Positions 5,724-13,290 are shown, counted from the stretch's first letter. The stretch: DNA of 20,058 bases from JAFASC01 sp034669525 (GCA_034669525.1 JAXDNH010000090.1:1-20058), one strand, 5' to 3'. Translations and numbers: made by a program. The notes: a model not told the origin generated them from the letters alone.

Positions 5724-6436
5724 CGCGGTGCAGATTCTGCGAATTCGCAGTTGTCGAGATTCAAAACGTAGGGTTCAATTCTGTTAATCTGACCTTCTAT
5801 GCTTATGGGGTCTCCCTGTTTCAAGATTTTAAGACGATCAATGTCCTTCGGGTTTCTAAAAAGGCAATAAATGCTCCCTCTTCCACTTTTCTCGAAGGAA
5901 ACATGAACAAAGTACCCGTTGAATGCCCCTACGTTCCCCAAGGGCTCTGTAATCCGAATCCACTGTCCGATACGATCTTTTGTTAATTCTGTCGCCTGCA
6001 TGGTGGTATTCTGCTCAAAGAAACCCAGCAGCCGTTCTGGTGTAAGTTCTGGCGGGACAAATACTCTCCGTTTCTCTTCGGGTGTCTTTGCTCCAGGCTC
6101 GACGGGTGCGTTAGATTGAGCCTCTTTGCTCGGCTCGGGGGGTTTTGAGGTGAAAAACCAGATAGCGCAAAGCACAAACCCGGTTCCGAAGAAAATCATT
6201 CCAACAAGCGGAACCATCCGTCTTTTTGCCCCTGCTCGCTCGGCTTCCCGTTCGCCCTTGATCGCGATTACGCTAGCGGTCCCTAGAAGTAAAAGCGCCA
6301 AAAACAGGTTGACGTAAAAAGCCCCGCCTAAGTGGGCCTTGAGATACGGGAAGTATTCGAAAGCTATGCTCACGGCGAAGCTCGCCGGGACGGTTGCGAC
6401 CGCGCAAAGAAGGGCGATTTGGAAGTCTTTCCGCAT
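5720..6436 (-). CDS. Cargo gene: membrane protein with OB-fold (tRNA_anti-like) domain, 238 aa
   Basis: Three hydrophobic segments lie near residues 8-28 (IALLCAVATVPASFAVSIAFEYF), 40-60 (FYVNLFLALLLLGTASVIAI) and 75-97 (VPLVGMIFFGTGFVLCAIWFF). A Pro/Glu-rich linker (about 98-125) leads to a domain that begins VFVPPELTPERLLGFFEQNTTMQATELTKDRIGQWIRITEPLGNV. That domain ends GDPISIEGQINRIEPYVLNLDNCEF. This is the pattern of OB-fold tRNA_anti-like proteins found widely in bacteria, whose function is unknown. The ATG at 6434-6436 has no strong ribosome-binding site. The gene is the last inside the element, about 70 bp from the right inverted end. It converges on the DUF6471-like gene with a 4-bp overlap. 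Confidence 0.75.
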   Translation of the reverse strand: MRKDFQIALLCAVATVPASFAVSIAFEYFPYLKAHLGGAFYVNLFLALLLLGTASVIAIKGEREAERAGAKRRMVPLVGMIFFGTGFVLCAIWFFTSKPPEPSKEAQSNAPVEPGAKTPEEKRRVFVPPELTPERLLGFFEQNTTMQATELTKDRIGQWIRITEPLGNVGAFNGYFVHVSFEKSGRGSIYCLFRNPKDIDRLKILKQGDPISIEGQINRIEPYVLNLDNCEFAESAPR

Positions 6437-6504
6437 GCCGAATTATCCCGATTGCAGCGGGTTCGGCTAGCGGGGCCACCTCGCCCGGTCATTTCGGGCC
6501 GCCG

Positions 6505-6526
6505 GTGGCGTTTGCGCCATAATACC
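6505..6526 (-). repeat. Right terminal inverted repeat of the IS1595-type element
   Basis: It is the exact inverted complement of 2164-2185 over 22 bases. It includes the same internal hairpin (TGGCG/CGCCA) and an outward-facing CATAAT (6518-6523), which lacks a recognisable -35 element. Confidence 0.93.
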
Positions 6527-6536
6527 GCGCGTCAGC
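6527..6536. repeat. Right copy of the 10-bp direct repeat
   Basis: GCGCGTCAGC is identical to 2154-2163 and abuts the right inverted end. It marks the insertion point in the glycosyltransferase gene. Confidence 0.85.
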
Positions 6537-7732
6537 CAATTGTCTCTGTAATTGTCGACAACGAGTCGCGCCTGGAGACACGCAAGATTCGCTATGCTTC
6601 TGGCGAAAATCTCAGCGGCCCGGCGCAACTGCGATCGCTCCGGCTTGTCCTCCGCATCGAACACGCAGGTCAAAGTGCCTCGCGCGAAGGGGAGGGCCAC
6701 ATTCAGCGCCCGCGGTTTCGTGCGCGGCGCGCCAGGCGGAGCGATCACGATCTCGAACGGCAAGCGGCCGCGGCTGGCGCCGAGCGCCGCGATCGTTTCA
6801 ACATCGTCGGCCTCGACAACAATCTTGGTGTCGAGTTTGGCGTGCGGATAGTCCAGCTGTTCAAGCGCGGCGAGCAGCTGTGCGATCACTGCCTCTTCCC
6901 GGTAAAGCGCGACGATGATCGTGTAGACCGGCAAGTTCGCGTCCGCGAGCGGCGGCCCGGCTGCCGGCGGTGGCCCAAAGCTCATCGCCACTGAGAAGAG
7001 GCGGAGCAGGATCGCCGCAAAGAATGCAAGTGCGAGGCAGGTGCCTCCAAGGAGCGGGAAGTTCAAGGCGATAGCCGCTAAAGCGACGAGACAGACGAGA
7101 GCAATCCACGACTCCCCGGATGTTGGGCCGCTTCTCACAGAAAGGCTTGGATCGACCTTGCCGAGCGCCTCCGACGCTTCCGCCGCGATGGTTGCGGCAG
7201 CATGCGTCCGCAGCGCATTTTCGAGTCGCTCCGGAGTGGTGACGGCGAGTGGTGCCCGAAGATTTTCTGGTCCATACACGCCGGACATGAGCCGCTCGAG
7301 TGCCGGCCCCCGCGGCGCAACGAGAATGCGCGCGCCGCGGGCACTATTCTGCACGATCGGCGCAACGCCATGCTTTGCTGTCGCATAAGGATCGATGTTC
7401 TCGCGCAGGGGCAGTTTGCCGCCAAGGAATGGCATACCGAGATGCTGGGCGACAGAGCAGTAGAGCGTATCGGCGCTGACGTAACCATTCCCGGTCAGAT
7501 ACTCGCCGACCGTGACACCCTGGTCGCGCGCCCCCTTTGCCGCGGCGGCAATCTGGCCAGGTGAGATGCCACGCTGTGCCAGCATCGCGAGCACAGGTGA
7601 CGTTTCGCCGCTGCGCAGGCCTTCCGCATAGGAAGCGCGGACGTGCGGCCTTGCGACGCCGGGAAACCTATGCGATTCCTGCAGCCTTAAGGGCGGTGCA
7701 GCACGCTCACTCTCGACCCAAAGCGAACTCAT
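6527..7732 (-). pseudogene. MshEN-GT2 glycosyltransferase (XagB-like), N-terminal half, interrupted
   Basis: This is the 5' half of the membrane polysaccharide synthase whose rest lies at 1404-2153. Starting at ATG 7732, residues about 45-180 form a MshEN (GspE N-terminal) domain: LAMLAQRGISPGQIAAAAKGARDQGVTVGEYL, then YCSVAQHLGMPF. That domain is known in cyclic-di-GMP-responsive ATPases. Two membrane segments follow (about 205-250). Next is the GT2 core with TIIVALYREEAVIAQLLAALEQLDYP, IVVEADDVET (first Asp pair) and CVFDAEDKPE (DxD-like UDP-sugar/metal site). At the repeat the frame reads DNWLTR, then enters the element and ends after about 19 foreign codons at 6467. The truncated product lacks the TED and QxxRW motifs, so synthesis is lost. 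The intact gene would be about 650 codons and probably made an exopolysaccharide. Confidence 0.92.
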
Positions 7733-7802
7733 CGGCTGACTTCACGCACCCGCCGGGCCTGCCGGCTCATGAATATTCAACGCTTGCACGAAGATTTACA
7801 AC

Positions 7803-8660
7803 ATGGGTCGTGAGATAAAAATTTGCGTGCATTGGCTGGGTTTAACGGCCGCGCTGCTTCTCAGCGCAGCCGCAAATGCCCAGACGGGGCCGGCCGACGG
7901 TTCGGTCCCGCTTCTGTGGGATCTGACGCATCGGGTGGAAAAACCCGACACGAGTGGTCTGCGCCTGATCCGCTTCATGACCGAAGACGACTATCCGCCT
8001 TTCGATTTCACTTTGCCGGACGGGACGCTCACCGGATTTAATGTCGACCTCGCGCGGGCGATCTGCGAGGAGCTGCAGGTCGCCTGCACCGTTCAGGCGC
8101 GCCGCTGGGACACGCTGGTCCCCTCGCTCGCCGAAAACCGCGGCGACGCAATCATCGCCTCGATGCAGATCAACAATGAGACGCGCAAGCAGGTCGCGTT
8201 CACGGCGCCCTATTATCTCGCCCCGGGCCGGTTTGTGGCCCTGCGATCATCGCCGATCAGCGAAGCTATTCCCGAGGCGCTGGCGGGCCACACGATCGGA
8301 GTAGTGGGGAAAAGCGCGCATCGGGCGTTTCTGGAGATTTTCTTCGCCAAGTCGACGATCACGAGTTTCGAATCTCCGCAGGAATTGCGGGCCGCGCTGC
8401 GCAACGGCGAGATCGAAATGATGTTCGGCGATGCCAATGCGCTGAGCTTCTGGCTTAACGGAACCGATGCCGCCGGATGCTGCACCTTCAAGGGCGGCGC
8501 TTTTCTCGATCCGAACTTTTTCGGCGAGGGTATCGGCATAGCCGTACGCAGCGGAAACGCCAATCTGCGCCGCGTGCTTGACTATGCACTCGCCAAATTG
8601 GCCGAGCGCGGCGTCTACGCCGATCTCTATCTCAAATATTTTCCGATCGGCGCGTACTAG
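7803..8660 (+). CDS. Periplasmic solute-binding protein, family 3 (amino-acid type)
   Basis: This is the extracytoplasmic binding protein of an ABC importer for a small polar solute, probably an amino acid or related organic compound. It is 285 aa, normal for the family. A signal peptide ends near residue 26 (LGLTAALLLSAAANA-Q). The mature part begins the fold with LIRFMTEDDYPPFDFTLPDGTLTGFNVDLARAICEEL, the family signature, followed by RRWDTLVPSLAENRGDAIIASMQI. The second lobe has GHTIGVVGKSAHRAF, LRNGEIEMMFGDANAL, and a C-terminal LAERGVYADLYLKYFP. No permease or ATPase is adjacent, so it may serve a transporter encoded elsewhere or be an orphan sensor. It is divergent from the broken glycosyltransferase (70 bp apart) and converges on the Sco gene with a 2-bp gap. 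Confidence 0.92.
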   Translation: MGREIKICVHWLGLTAALLLSAAANAQTGPADGSVPLLWDLTHRVEKPDTSGLRLIRFMTEDDYPPFDFTLPDGTLTGFNVDLARAICEELQVACTVQARRWDTLVPSLAENRGDAIIASMQINNETRKQVAFTAPYYLAPGRFVALRSSPISEAIPEALAGHTIGVVGKSAHRAFLEIFFAKSTITSFESPQELRAALRNGEIEMMFGDANALSFWLNGTDAAGCCTFKGGAFLDPNFFGEGIGIAVRSGNANLRRVLDYALAKLAERGVYADLYLKYFPIGAY

Positions 8661-8662
8661 GG

Positions 8663-9241
8663 TCAGAGATATTTCGATAGTTCCGCCGCCACCTCCTGCG
8701 ACTTCCGATCCAGGCGGAAGGGCCGCACAAAGCGCCATTGCTTGTCCATGAGATAGACGAGCGCGGTGTGATCCATCGTGTAGTCGTCGCCCTCGCCGGC
8801 GATCTTGCGCGAATACACGCGGAATCCCTTGAGCACGGGGTCGACCTGTTCCCTGCTGCCGGTCACACCGATGATGCGCGGGTCAAAGCTCGACAGGTAA
8901 TCCTTCAGCACCTCAGGCGTGTCGCGCTCGGGATCGACCGTGATGAACAGCGCGGCCGCCTTGCTGTCGGGTCCAAGCGCGCGCAGGGCCTCCGACATTT
9001 CAAAGAGCGTCGCGGGGCAGACGTCCGGACAATGCGTGTAGCCGAAGAAGATCAGGGTCGGCGCGCCGGCGAAATCCTGCTGCGTCACGGTCTTCCCATT
9101 CGACCCGGTCAGCGTGAACGGGCCGCCAATGCTTGAGGCCGCCGGCCCATCGGCGTCGCGCAACGCGACGAAGGCGGCGACCGCGAGCGCCGCAAGTCCC
9201 ACCACGAAAACGGCAAGCGTCAGCAGAAGCCGCCGGTCCAC
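8663..9241 (-). CDS. Sco1/SenC copper chaperone for cytochrome oxidase assembly
   Basis: This is a thioredoxin-fold protein anchored by one N-terminal membrane helix. It delivers copper to the CuA site of cytochrome c oxidase or keeps that site reduced. From the GTG at 9241 it has 192 aa, typical for the family: helix LLLTLAVFVVGLAALAVAAFVAL, then GGPFTLTGSNGKTVTQQDFAG, and the metal site CPDVC (C71, C75) with the distal His in YTMDHTALVY (H158). All three ligands are present. The frame stays open to an ATG at 9463, which would add 74 residues with no known domain. That stretch overlaps a likely plus-strand tRNA promoter (9414-9442), so I favour the later start, though neither start has a clear ribosome-binding site. 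Confidence 0.9.
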   Translation of the reverse strand: MDRRLLLTLAVFVVGLAALAVAAFVALRDADGPAASSIGGPFTLTGSNGKTVTQQDFAGAPTLIFFGYTHCPDVCPATLFEMSEALRALGPDSKAAALFITVDPERDTPEVLKDYLSSFDPRIIGVTGSREQVDPVLKGFRVYSRKIAGEGDDYTMDHTALVYLMDKQWRFVRPFRLDRKSQEVAAELSKYL

Positions 9242-9413
9242 AACAGGCGGTCGTTTCTGTCGGTTTTCCGAAAGTTTTCGATCGAGTCTCACGCTGCGCT
9301 CCACAAAACCGGCTGTAGCAATAGCTGCATCTGCCGGTTCGTCCAGCGGGGGGATTCGCTGCGGCTGAACAACATCGGATTTGGGCTCGAATTGCAGTTG
9401 CTTAAGCTCAGGC

Positions 9414-9442
9414 TTGTGAAGCCCCTTGCCTTGAATTATACC
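9414..9442 (+). promoter_or_regulatory. Candidate promoter of the tRNA-Ala gene
   Basis: TTGTGA (9414-9419), 17 bases, then TATACC (9437-9442) resembles a sigma-70 promoter, about 60 bp before the tRNA. It lies antisense within the possible N-terminal extension of the Sco gene, which argues against that extension being coding. Confidence 0.4.
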
Positions 9443-9501
9443 CCCGAGCCTCGCTTCAGGCATGACCCCGCACCCGTTGGGCGCGGTCGTGGCCGATGCG
9501 C

Positions 9502-9577
<76 letters not shown>

Positions 9578-9623
9578 AACGCTCGGCCATAGAGCGGCGA
9601 GTAGCGCATCGTAGCGTGCGTCG

Positions 9624-10055
9624 CTAGCGAGGCTCATCACCCAGGGAGGCGATCACGGCGGTGAGGCCCGGTTCCTCAACAAGTTCCGCGGCGTCTTCAA
9701 CGGAAAACCAGCGTGCCTCGCGCTGGCCTTTCTCGCGCCAGGTCTCACGCTGGCGCTTCACATCGAGCAGGTAAACCAGGACTTCGCAGAGCTCGAAATT
9801 CGCTTCTCCGCGCTTCCAATATAGATATTTACCGAACGGCTCCTTTTGCACTCGGCCCTCGAGTCCGGCCTCCTCGAGCGCCTCTTGAGCCGCCGCCTGC
9901 GCGTTTGTGCGGCCCTTCATCGGCCATCCCTTCGGAATGATCCAGCGTTTGGTTTCGCGCGACGTGATCAGCAATACCCGAACTTCACCTCTCTTCTCGC
10001 GGCGGATCGGAAGCGCCGCGACCTGCGTGCGTGGCTCGCCTGGTTCCTTCTTCAC
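9624..10055 (-). CDS. Nudix hydrolase (DIPP-like), 143 aa
   Basis: This is a small hydrolase of nucleoside or inositol diphosphate-type bonds. The Nudix box region reads PKGWPMKGRTNAQAAAQEALEEAGLEG. The EALEEAGL half keeps the metal-binding glutamates, but the usual Glu after G-x5 is Arg and the usual Arg before the first Glu is Gln. Rhizobial relatives share the PKGWPMKGR wording, as I recall. The domain opens with QVAALPIRREKRGEVRVLLITSRETKRWIIPKGW, as in DIPP/ADP-ribose-type members. I choose the GTG at 10055: it shares bases with the stop of the PiT gene (GTGA, 4-bp overlap), so translation is probably coupled. The frame stays open far upstream only as a shadow of PiT. Context suggests a role linked to phosphate uptake. 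Confidence 0.88.
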   Translation of the reverse strand: MKKEPGEPRTQVAALPIRREKRGEVRVLLITSRETKRWIIPKGWPMKGRTNAQAAAQEALEEAGLEGRVQKEPFGKYLYWKRGEANFELCEVLVYLLDVKRQRETWREKGQREARWFSVEDAAELVEEPGLTAVIASLGDEPR

Positions 10056-11044
10056 AGAAACAGCACCGCAATCCCGTAAACCCCTGCCGCGATCAGAGCC
10101 GCAGCAGGCATCGTCAAAATCCATGCAACAACAATGTTGCTCGCGACCCCCCAATGGACAGCCGAGGTTCGGCGCGCCGCGCCTACGCCGACGATTGCGC
10201 CCGTGATCGTGTGCGTGGTCGAGACCGGAACACCGAACCAGGTGGCGATAAACAGGGTGATCGCGCCGCCCGTTTCTGCACAGAATCCCTGCATCGGACT
10301 GAGCCGGGTTATGCGCGATCCCATCGTGCGCACGATGCGCCACCCACCGAAGAGAGTTCCCAAGGCCATGGCTGCCTGGCAGGCGAGGACGACCCACAGC
10401 GGTACATGAAATCCGCCCTGGAGATGCCCTTGCGAGTACAACAGCGCGGCGATGATCCCCATCGTCTTTTGCGCGTCGTTGCCGCCGTGGCCCAGCGAAT
10501 AGAGCGAGGCTGACACGAACTGGAGTCTCCGGAACGTGCTGTCGACGGCGAAGGGCGTGGCGCGCACGAAAATCCAGGAAACCAGCAACACCAGAACAAG
10601 CGCAAAGATAAAGCCGATCAACGGTGAGAGCACGATCGCCGCCGCGGTCTTGGAAAGTCCGCTCCAGACGATCGCTCCAAGGCCGGCTTTTGCCGTTCCG
10701 GCGCCAACCAATCCGCCGACCAGCGCATGCGAGGAACTCGATGGAATGCCCATCACCCATGTCAGAATATTCCAGACAATCGCGCCCATCAGGGCAGCGA
10801 ACGTCACGTTAGGGTCAACGATATTCGCATCCACTATCCCGGTCCCGAGCGTCTGTGCGACATGAAGTCCGAAAAACAGGAACGCAATGAAATTGAAGAA
10901 GGAGGCCCAGAACACGGCATAGCGAGGCCGCAGGACCCGCGTAGAAACGATTGTCGCTATTGAATTGGCGGCGTCGTGAAGCCCGTTCAGAAAGTCGAAC
11001 AGCAGCGCGATCACGATGAGGCCGACGAGCGCCCATGTGGCCAT
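10052..11044 (-). CDS. PiT-family inorganic phosphate transporter, 330 aa
   Basis: This is a low-affinity, cation-coupled phosphate transporter of the inner membrane. About ten hydrophobic segments alternate along the protein. Both copies of the PiT signature are present: LFDFLNGLHDAANSIATIVSTR near residue 17 and YSLGHGGNDAQKTMGIIAALLY near 181. The motifs GIPSSSSHALVGGLVGAG and GVPVSTTHTITGAIVGVG are also typical. Length fits the short bacterial Pit group. ATG 11044 has GAGAGGA a few bases upstream. It lies 18 bp downstream of the DUF47 gene, a normal pairing, and overlaps the following Nudix gene by 4 bp. The three form an operon. No clear Pho box was found upstream. Confidence 0.95.
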   Translation of the reverse strand: MATWALVGLIVIALLFDFLNGLHDAANSIATIVSTRVLRPRYAVFWASFFNFIAFLFFGLHVAQTLGTGIVDANIVDPNVTFAALMGAIVWNILTWVMGIPSSSSHALVGGLVGAGTAKAGLGAIVWSGLSKTAAAIVLSPLIGFIFALVLVLLVSWIFVRATPFAVDSTFRRLQFVSASLYSLGHGGNDAQKTMGIIAALLYSQGHLQGGFHVPLWVVLACQAAMALGTLFGGWRIVRTMGSRITRLSPMQGFCAETGGAITLFIATWFGVPVSTTHTITGAIVGVGAARRTSAVHWGVASNIVVAWILTMPAAALIAAGVYGIAVLFL

Positions 11045-11062
11045 CAGATCGTCCTCTCCCGC

Positions 11063-11707
11063 TCAGACGTTTTCAATCACAATGCTGTTCACCCTGTTCG
11101 CCACATCCTCAAACCTGTCGACGACACTTTCGAGATGACCGAAAATCTCGCTGCCGATGATGTAAGCCATCGCGTTGGTTGTTCCATGCTCGCGGAATAG
11201 CGCCTTCAGTCCTTCATCGTGAAGTTCGTCGGCCCGCCCCTCGACGCGCATGACTTCTTCCGCAAAAGCTCCCAATTGCCCGGCATGGGTCCCGATCGCG
11301 CGCAAGAGCGGAATGGCATTAGCGGTAAGCTCCGCGGCGTTGACAATGGTGTTGCCCATTTCCTGCATCAGCGGATCGAAGCTGCGCACTTCGAACAGCG
11401 TAATGGCTTTCACGGTCTTCTGCATTTGATCGATGGCGTCGTCCATGGACTGGATGAGGTCCTGGATGTCGCTTCGATCGAAGGGGGTTATGAATGTACG
11501 GCGCACCGCGAGCAGGACTTCGCGCGTAATCTCGTCGGCTTCCTGTTCGCGCGCCACGATCTCGCGGGCGTAGTGTTGGATCGTATCGCCGCCCTTGAGG
11601 AGTCCCTGTAGGGCGGTCGCGCCGGCGACGACGGTTTGGGAATGGCGGGCAAACAGGTCGAAGAAACGGTCGTCCCTGGGCATCAAGGCCCGAAACCAGC
11701 TCAGCAT
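11063..11707 (-). CDS. DUF47 (PhoU-like) Pit accessory protein, 214 aa
   Basis: This is a helical cytoplasmic protein related to PhoU, usually encoded just before a Pit transporter and thought to modulate it. Family wording is clear: RALMPRDDRFFDLFARHSQTVVAGATALQGLL, then AREIVAREQEADEITREVLLAVRRTFITPFDRSDIQDLIQSMDDAIDQMQ. The C-terminus GSEIFGHLESVVDRFEDVANRVNSIVIENV matches the acidic metal-binding E-x-x-D-x-x-E/D pattern of PhoU proteins. It lacks membrane segments. The ATG at 11707 has only a weak ribosome-binding site. It is the first gene of the DUF47-PiT-Nudix group, with 168 bp between it and the end of hemA. No terminator with a T-run is seen in that gap, only a GC-rich palindrome (11863-11879) at the hemA stop. 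Confidence 0.93.
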   Translation of the reverse strand: MLSWFRALMPRDDRFFDLFARHSQTVVAGATALQGLLKGGDTIQHYAREIVAREQEADEITREVLLAVRRTFITPFDRSDIQDLIQSMDDAIDQMQKTVKAITLFEVRSFDPLMQEMGNTIVNAAELTANAIPLLRAIGTHAGQLGAFAEEVMRVEGRADELHDEGLKALFREHGTTNAMAYIIGSEIFGHLESVVDRFEDVANRVNSIVIENV

Positions 11708-11875
11708 GCCGAACCACCAATCGCTGCCACATGTAGCGCACGCAGATATGGTGGGATGCTTAAAGGTCCAGCGGAAGCGGACTCAATCAATTGTGCTGCG
11801 GCCCTGCATCGGGTCGCAGCCGCACGCCAAGTCCCGCAGCGCGGCAGGACGAGCTTGAGCTTGTAGGGCCGGCCC

Positions 11876-13168
11876 CTACTCCGCCGCCAGCTTGAAATCG
11901 GGATAAGTGCAGCGCGTGTCGGCGCGCGCGGGAAACTCGACGATCTCGGCGCTCTGCACGGGCGCGAATGGGATCCTGAGCGTCTCCCAGACATCGACCA
12001 GCGCATCGACCAGTTCGGCGATATGTGCATCGCTGTGCATCGGCGAAGGCGTGATACGCAGCCGCTCCGTGCCGCGCGCGACGGTCGGATAATTGATCGG
12101 TTGAATGTAAATACCGTGCCGCTCGAGCAGAAGGTCGCTCGCTGCCTTGCAGAGCTCCGCATCGCCCACCATGACCGGCACGATATGCGAAGGATTGTCG
12201 AGAATCGGAAGTCCGGCCGCAGTCAATGCGTGTTTCGTTGTCCGGGCTTGGCGCTGATGCAGCTCGCGCTCGGCTTGCGAGGTCTTGAGGTGGCGCACCG
12301 CTGCACGCGCCGCAGCAGCAACAGCCGGCGGCAGCGCGGTGGTGAAGATGAAGGCCGACGCATAAGAGCGCACGGCGTCAATGATAGAATTGTTCGCGGC
12401 GATGTAGCCGCCGAGCGTGCCGAAGCCTTTGGCGAGCGTGCCTTCAATCACGTCAATGCGGTGCATGACGCCGTCCCGGTCGCCAATGCCGCCGCCGCGC
12501 GGGCCGTAGAGGCCGACGGCATGGACCTCGTCCATATAAGTCATCGCATTGTAGCGCTGGGCGAGATCGGCAATTCCCGCGATCGGCGCGATGTCGCCAT
12601 CCATGGAATAAAGGCTCTCGAAGACGATGAGCTTAGGCCGCGTGCGGCCCGCCTGTTTCAGGAGCTCTTCGAGATGAGCGACATCGTTGTGCCGGAAAAT
12701 CTTGCGTTCGGCGGAGGAGCGCTTGATCCCCTCGATCATCGAATTGTGGTTGAGCGCATCGGAAAGGATCAGACAATTCGGCAGAAGATCGGCGATCGTC
12801 GAGATTGCCGCTAGATTGGAAATCCAGCCCGAGGTGAAGACCAGCGCGCCCTCTTTGCCATGCAGATCGGCAAGTTCCGTTTCAAGCTCGACGACGGCGT
12901 GGTTGGTGCCGGAAATGTTGCGCGTGCCGCCGGCGCCGACGCCGACTTTCGCAGCCGTGTCGCGCATCGCGGCGATCACGTCGGGATGGCGGCCCATGCC
13001 GAGATAATCGTTCGAGCACCAGATGGTCACATCGCCGGCAGCGCCGTCGTGATGCCATTTCGCGGTCGGATAGGCGCCGGCGTCGCGCTCGAGATCGGCG
13101 AAGACGCGGTAGCGGCGCTCGGATTTGAGCGTGCCGATGGCTGTCTCGAAAAAGCGCCGGTACTCCAT
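11876..13168 (-). CDS. hemA: 5-aminolevulinate synthase
   Basis: This PLP enzyme condenses succinyl-CoA and glycine to 5-aminolevulinate, the first step of heme, corrinoid and any bacteriochlorophyll synthesis in Alphaproteobacteria. The protein has 430 aa. It shows YRRFFETAIGTLKSERRYRVFADLER at the N-terminus, CSNDYLGMGRHPDVI, GVGAGGTRNISGTNH, YMDEVHAVGLYG (PLP ring Asp) and GTLAKGFGTLGGY with the Schiff-base Lys near 247, close to the known position in the Rhodobacter enzyme. I prefer the second ATG (13168) over the one at 13180: AGGA lies five bases upstream of it, and relatives begin M-[DE]-Y-R-R-F-F. A FixK/FNR-like palindrome at 13327-13340 suggests control by oxygen. A hairpin-forming repeat (13260-13290) lies in the 5' leader region. 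Confidence 0.97.
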   Translation of the reverse strand: MEYRRFFETAIGTLKSERRYRVFADLERDAGAYPTAKWHHDGAAGDVTIWCSNDYLGMGRHPDVIAAMRDTAAKVGVGAGGTRNISGTNHAVVELETELADLHGKEGALVFTSGWISNLAAISTIADLLPNCLILSDALNHNSMIEGIKRSSAERKIFRHNDVAHLEELLKQAGRTRPKLIVFESLYSMDGDIAPIAGIADLAQRYNAMTYMDEVHAVGLYGPRGGGIGDRDGVMHRIDVIEGTLAKGFGTLGGYIAANNSIIDAVRSYASAFIFTTALPPAVAAAARAAVRHLKTSQAERELHQRQARTTKHALTAAGLPILDNPSHIVPVMVGDAELCKAASDLLLERHGIYIQPINYPTVARGTERLRITPSPMHSDAHIAELVDALVDVWETLRIPFAPVQSAEIVEFPARADTRCTYPDFKLAAE

Positions 13169-13259
13169 CTCTATCCTCATGTACGACGCGGGTGGTCGCC
13201 GTCCCGGCAGCGACAGCGGTCAACCCGCCATGTACGTCATAACTCTTCTAATTCCAGGA

Positions 13260-13290
13260 CGCGAGAGGCAGAAGCCTCAGGGACCTCGCG
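13260..13290. promoter_or_regulatory. Inverted repeats in the hemA upstream region
   Basis: Outer arms CGCGAG (13260-13265) and CTCGCG (13285-13290) enclose a smaller hairpin GAGGC-AGAA-GCCTC (13265-13278). It lies about 95 bp before the hemA start and could be an operator or leader-RNA structure. No matching regulator is known to me. Confidence 0.3.

Larger units (their letters stand above)
2164..6526. mobile_element. IS1595-family insertion element with passenger genes (4,363 bp)
   Basis: Perfect 22-bp inverted ends (2164-2185 and 6505-6526, reading inward GGTATTATGGCGCAAACGCC then AC) and abutting 10-bp direct repeats define this element. It holds one transposase gene (minus strand, 4393-5376) of the IS1595 type plus five other genes: 2221-2661, 3094-3627 and 3660-4388 to one side, 5484-5723 and 5720-6436 to the other. 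Simple IS1595 elements are about 1-2 kb; family members with passenger genes are known, and this one is large. It sits inside a glycosyltransferase gene, and removing it together with one repeat copy restores the frame. Intact ends, repeats and transposase suggest recent insertion. Several parts, especially 3780-4260, are more A+T-rich than the host genes around it. Confidence 0.92.

Noticed and set aside
10056..10760. Long N-terminal extension of the Nudix frame
   Set aside because: It overlaps the PiT gene in another frame and has no domain; the GTG overlapping the PiT stop is the sensible start.
11863..11879. GC-rich palindrome at the hemA stop as a terminator
   Set aside because: No T-run follows on the hemA strand, so it does not meet the pattern of an intrinsic terminator.
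13169..13180. First ATG of hemA at 13180
   Set aside because: The AGGA ribosome-binding site lies between the two ATGs and fits only the second one; relatives start at the second.
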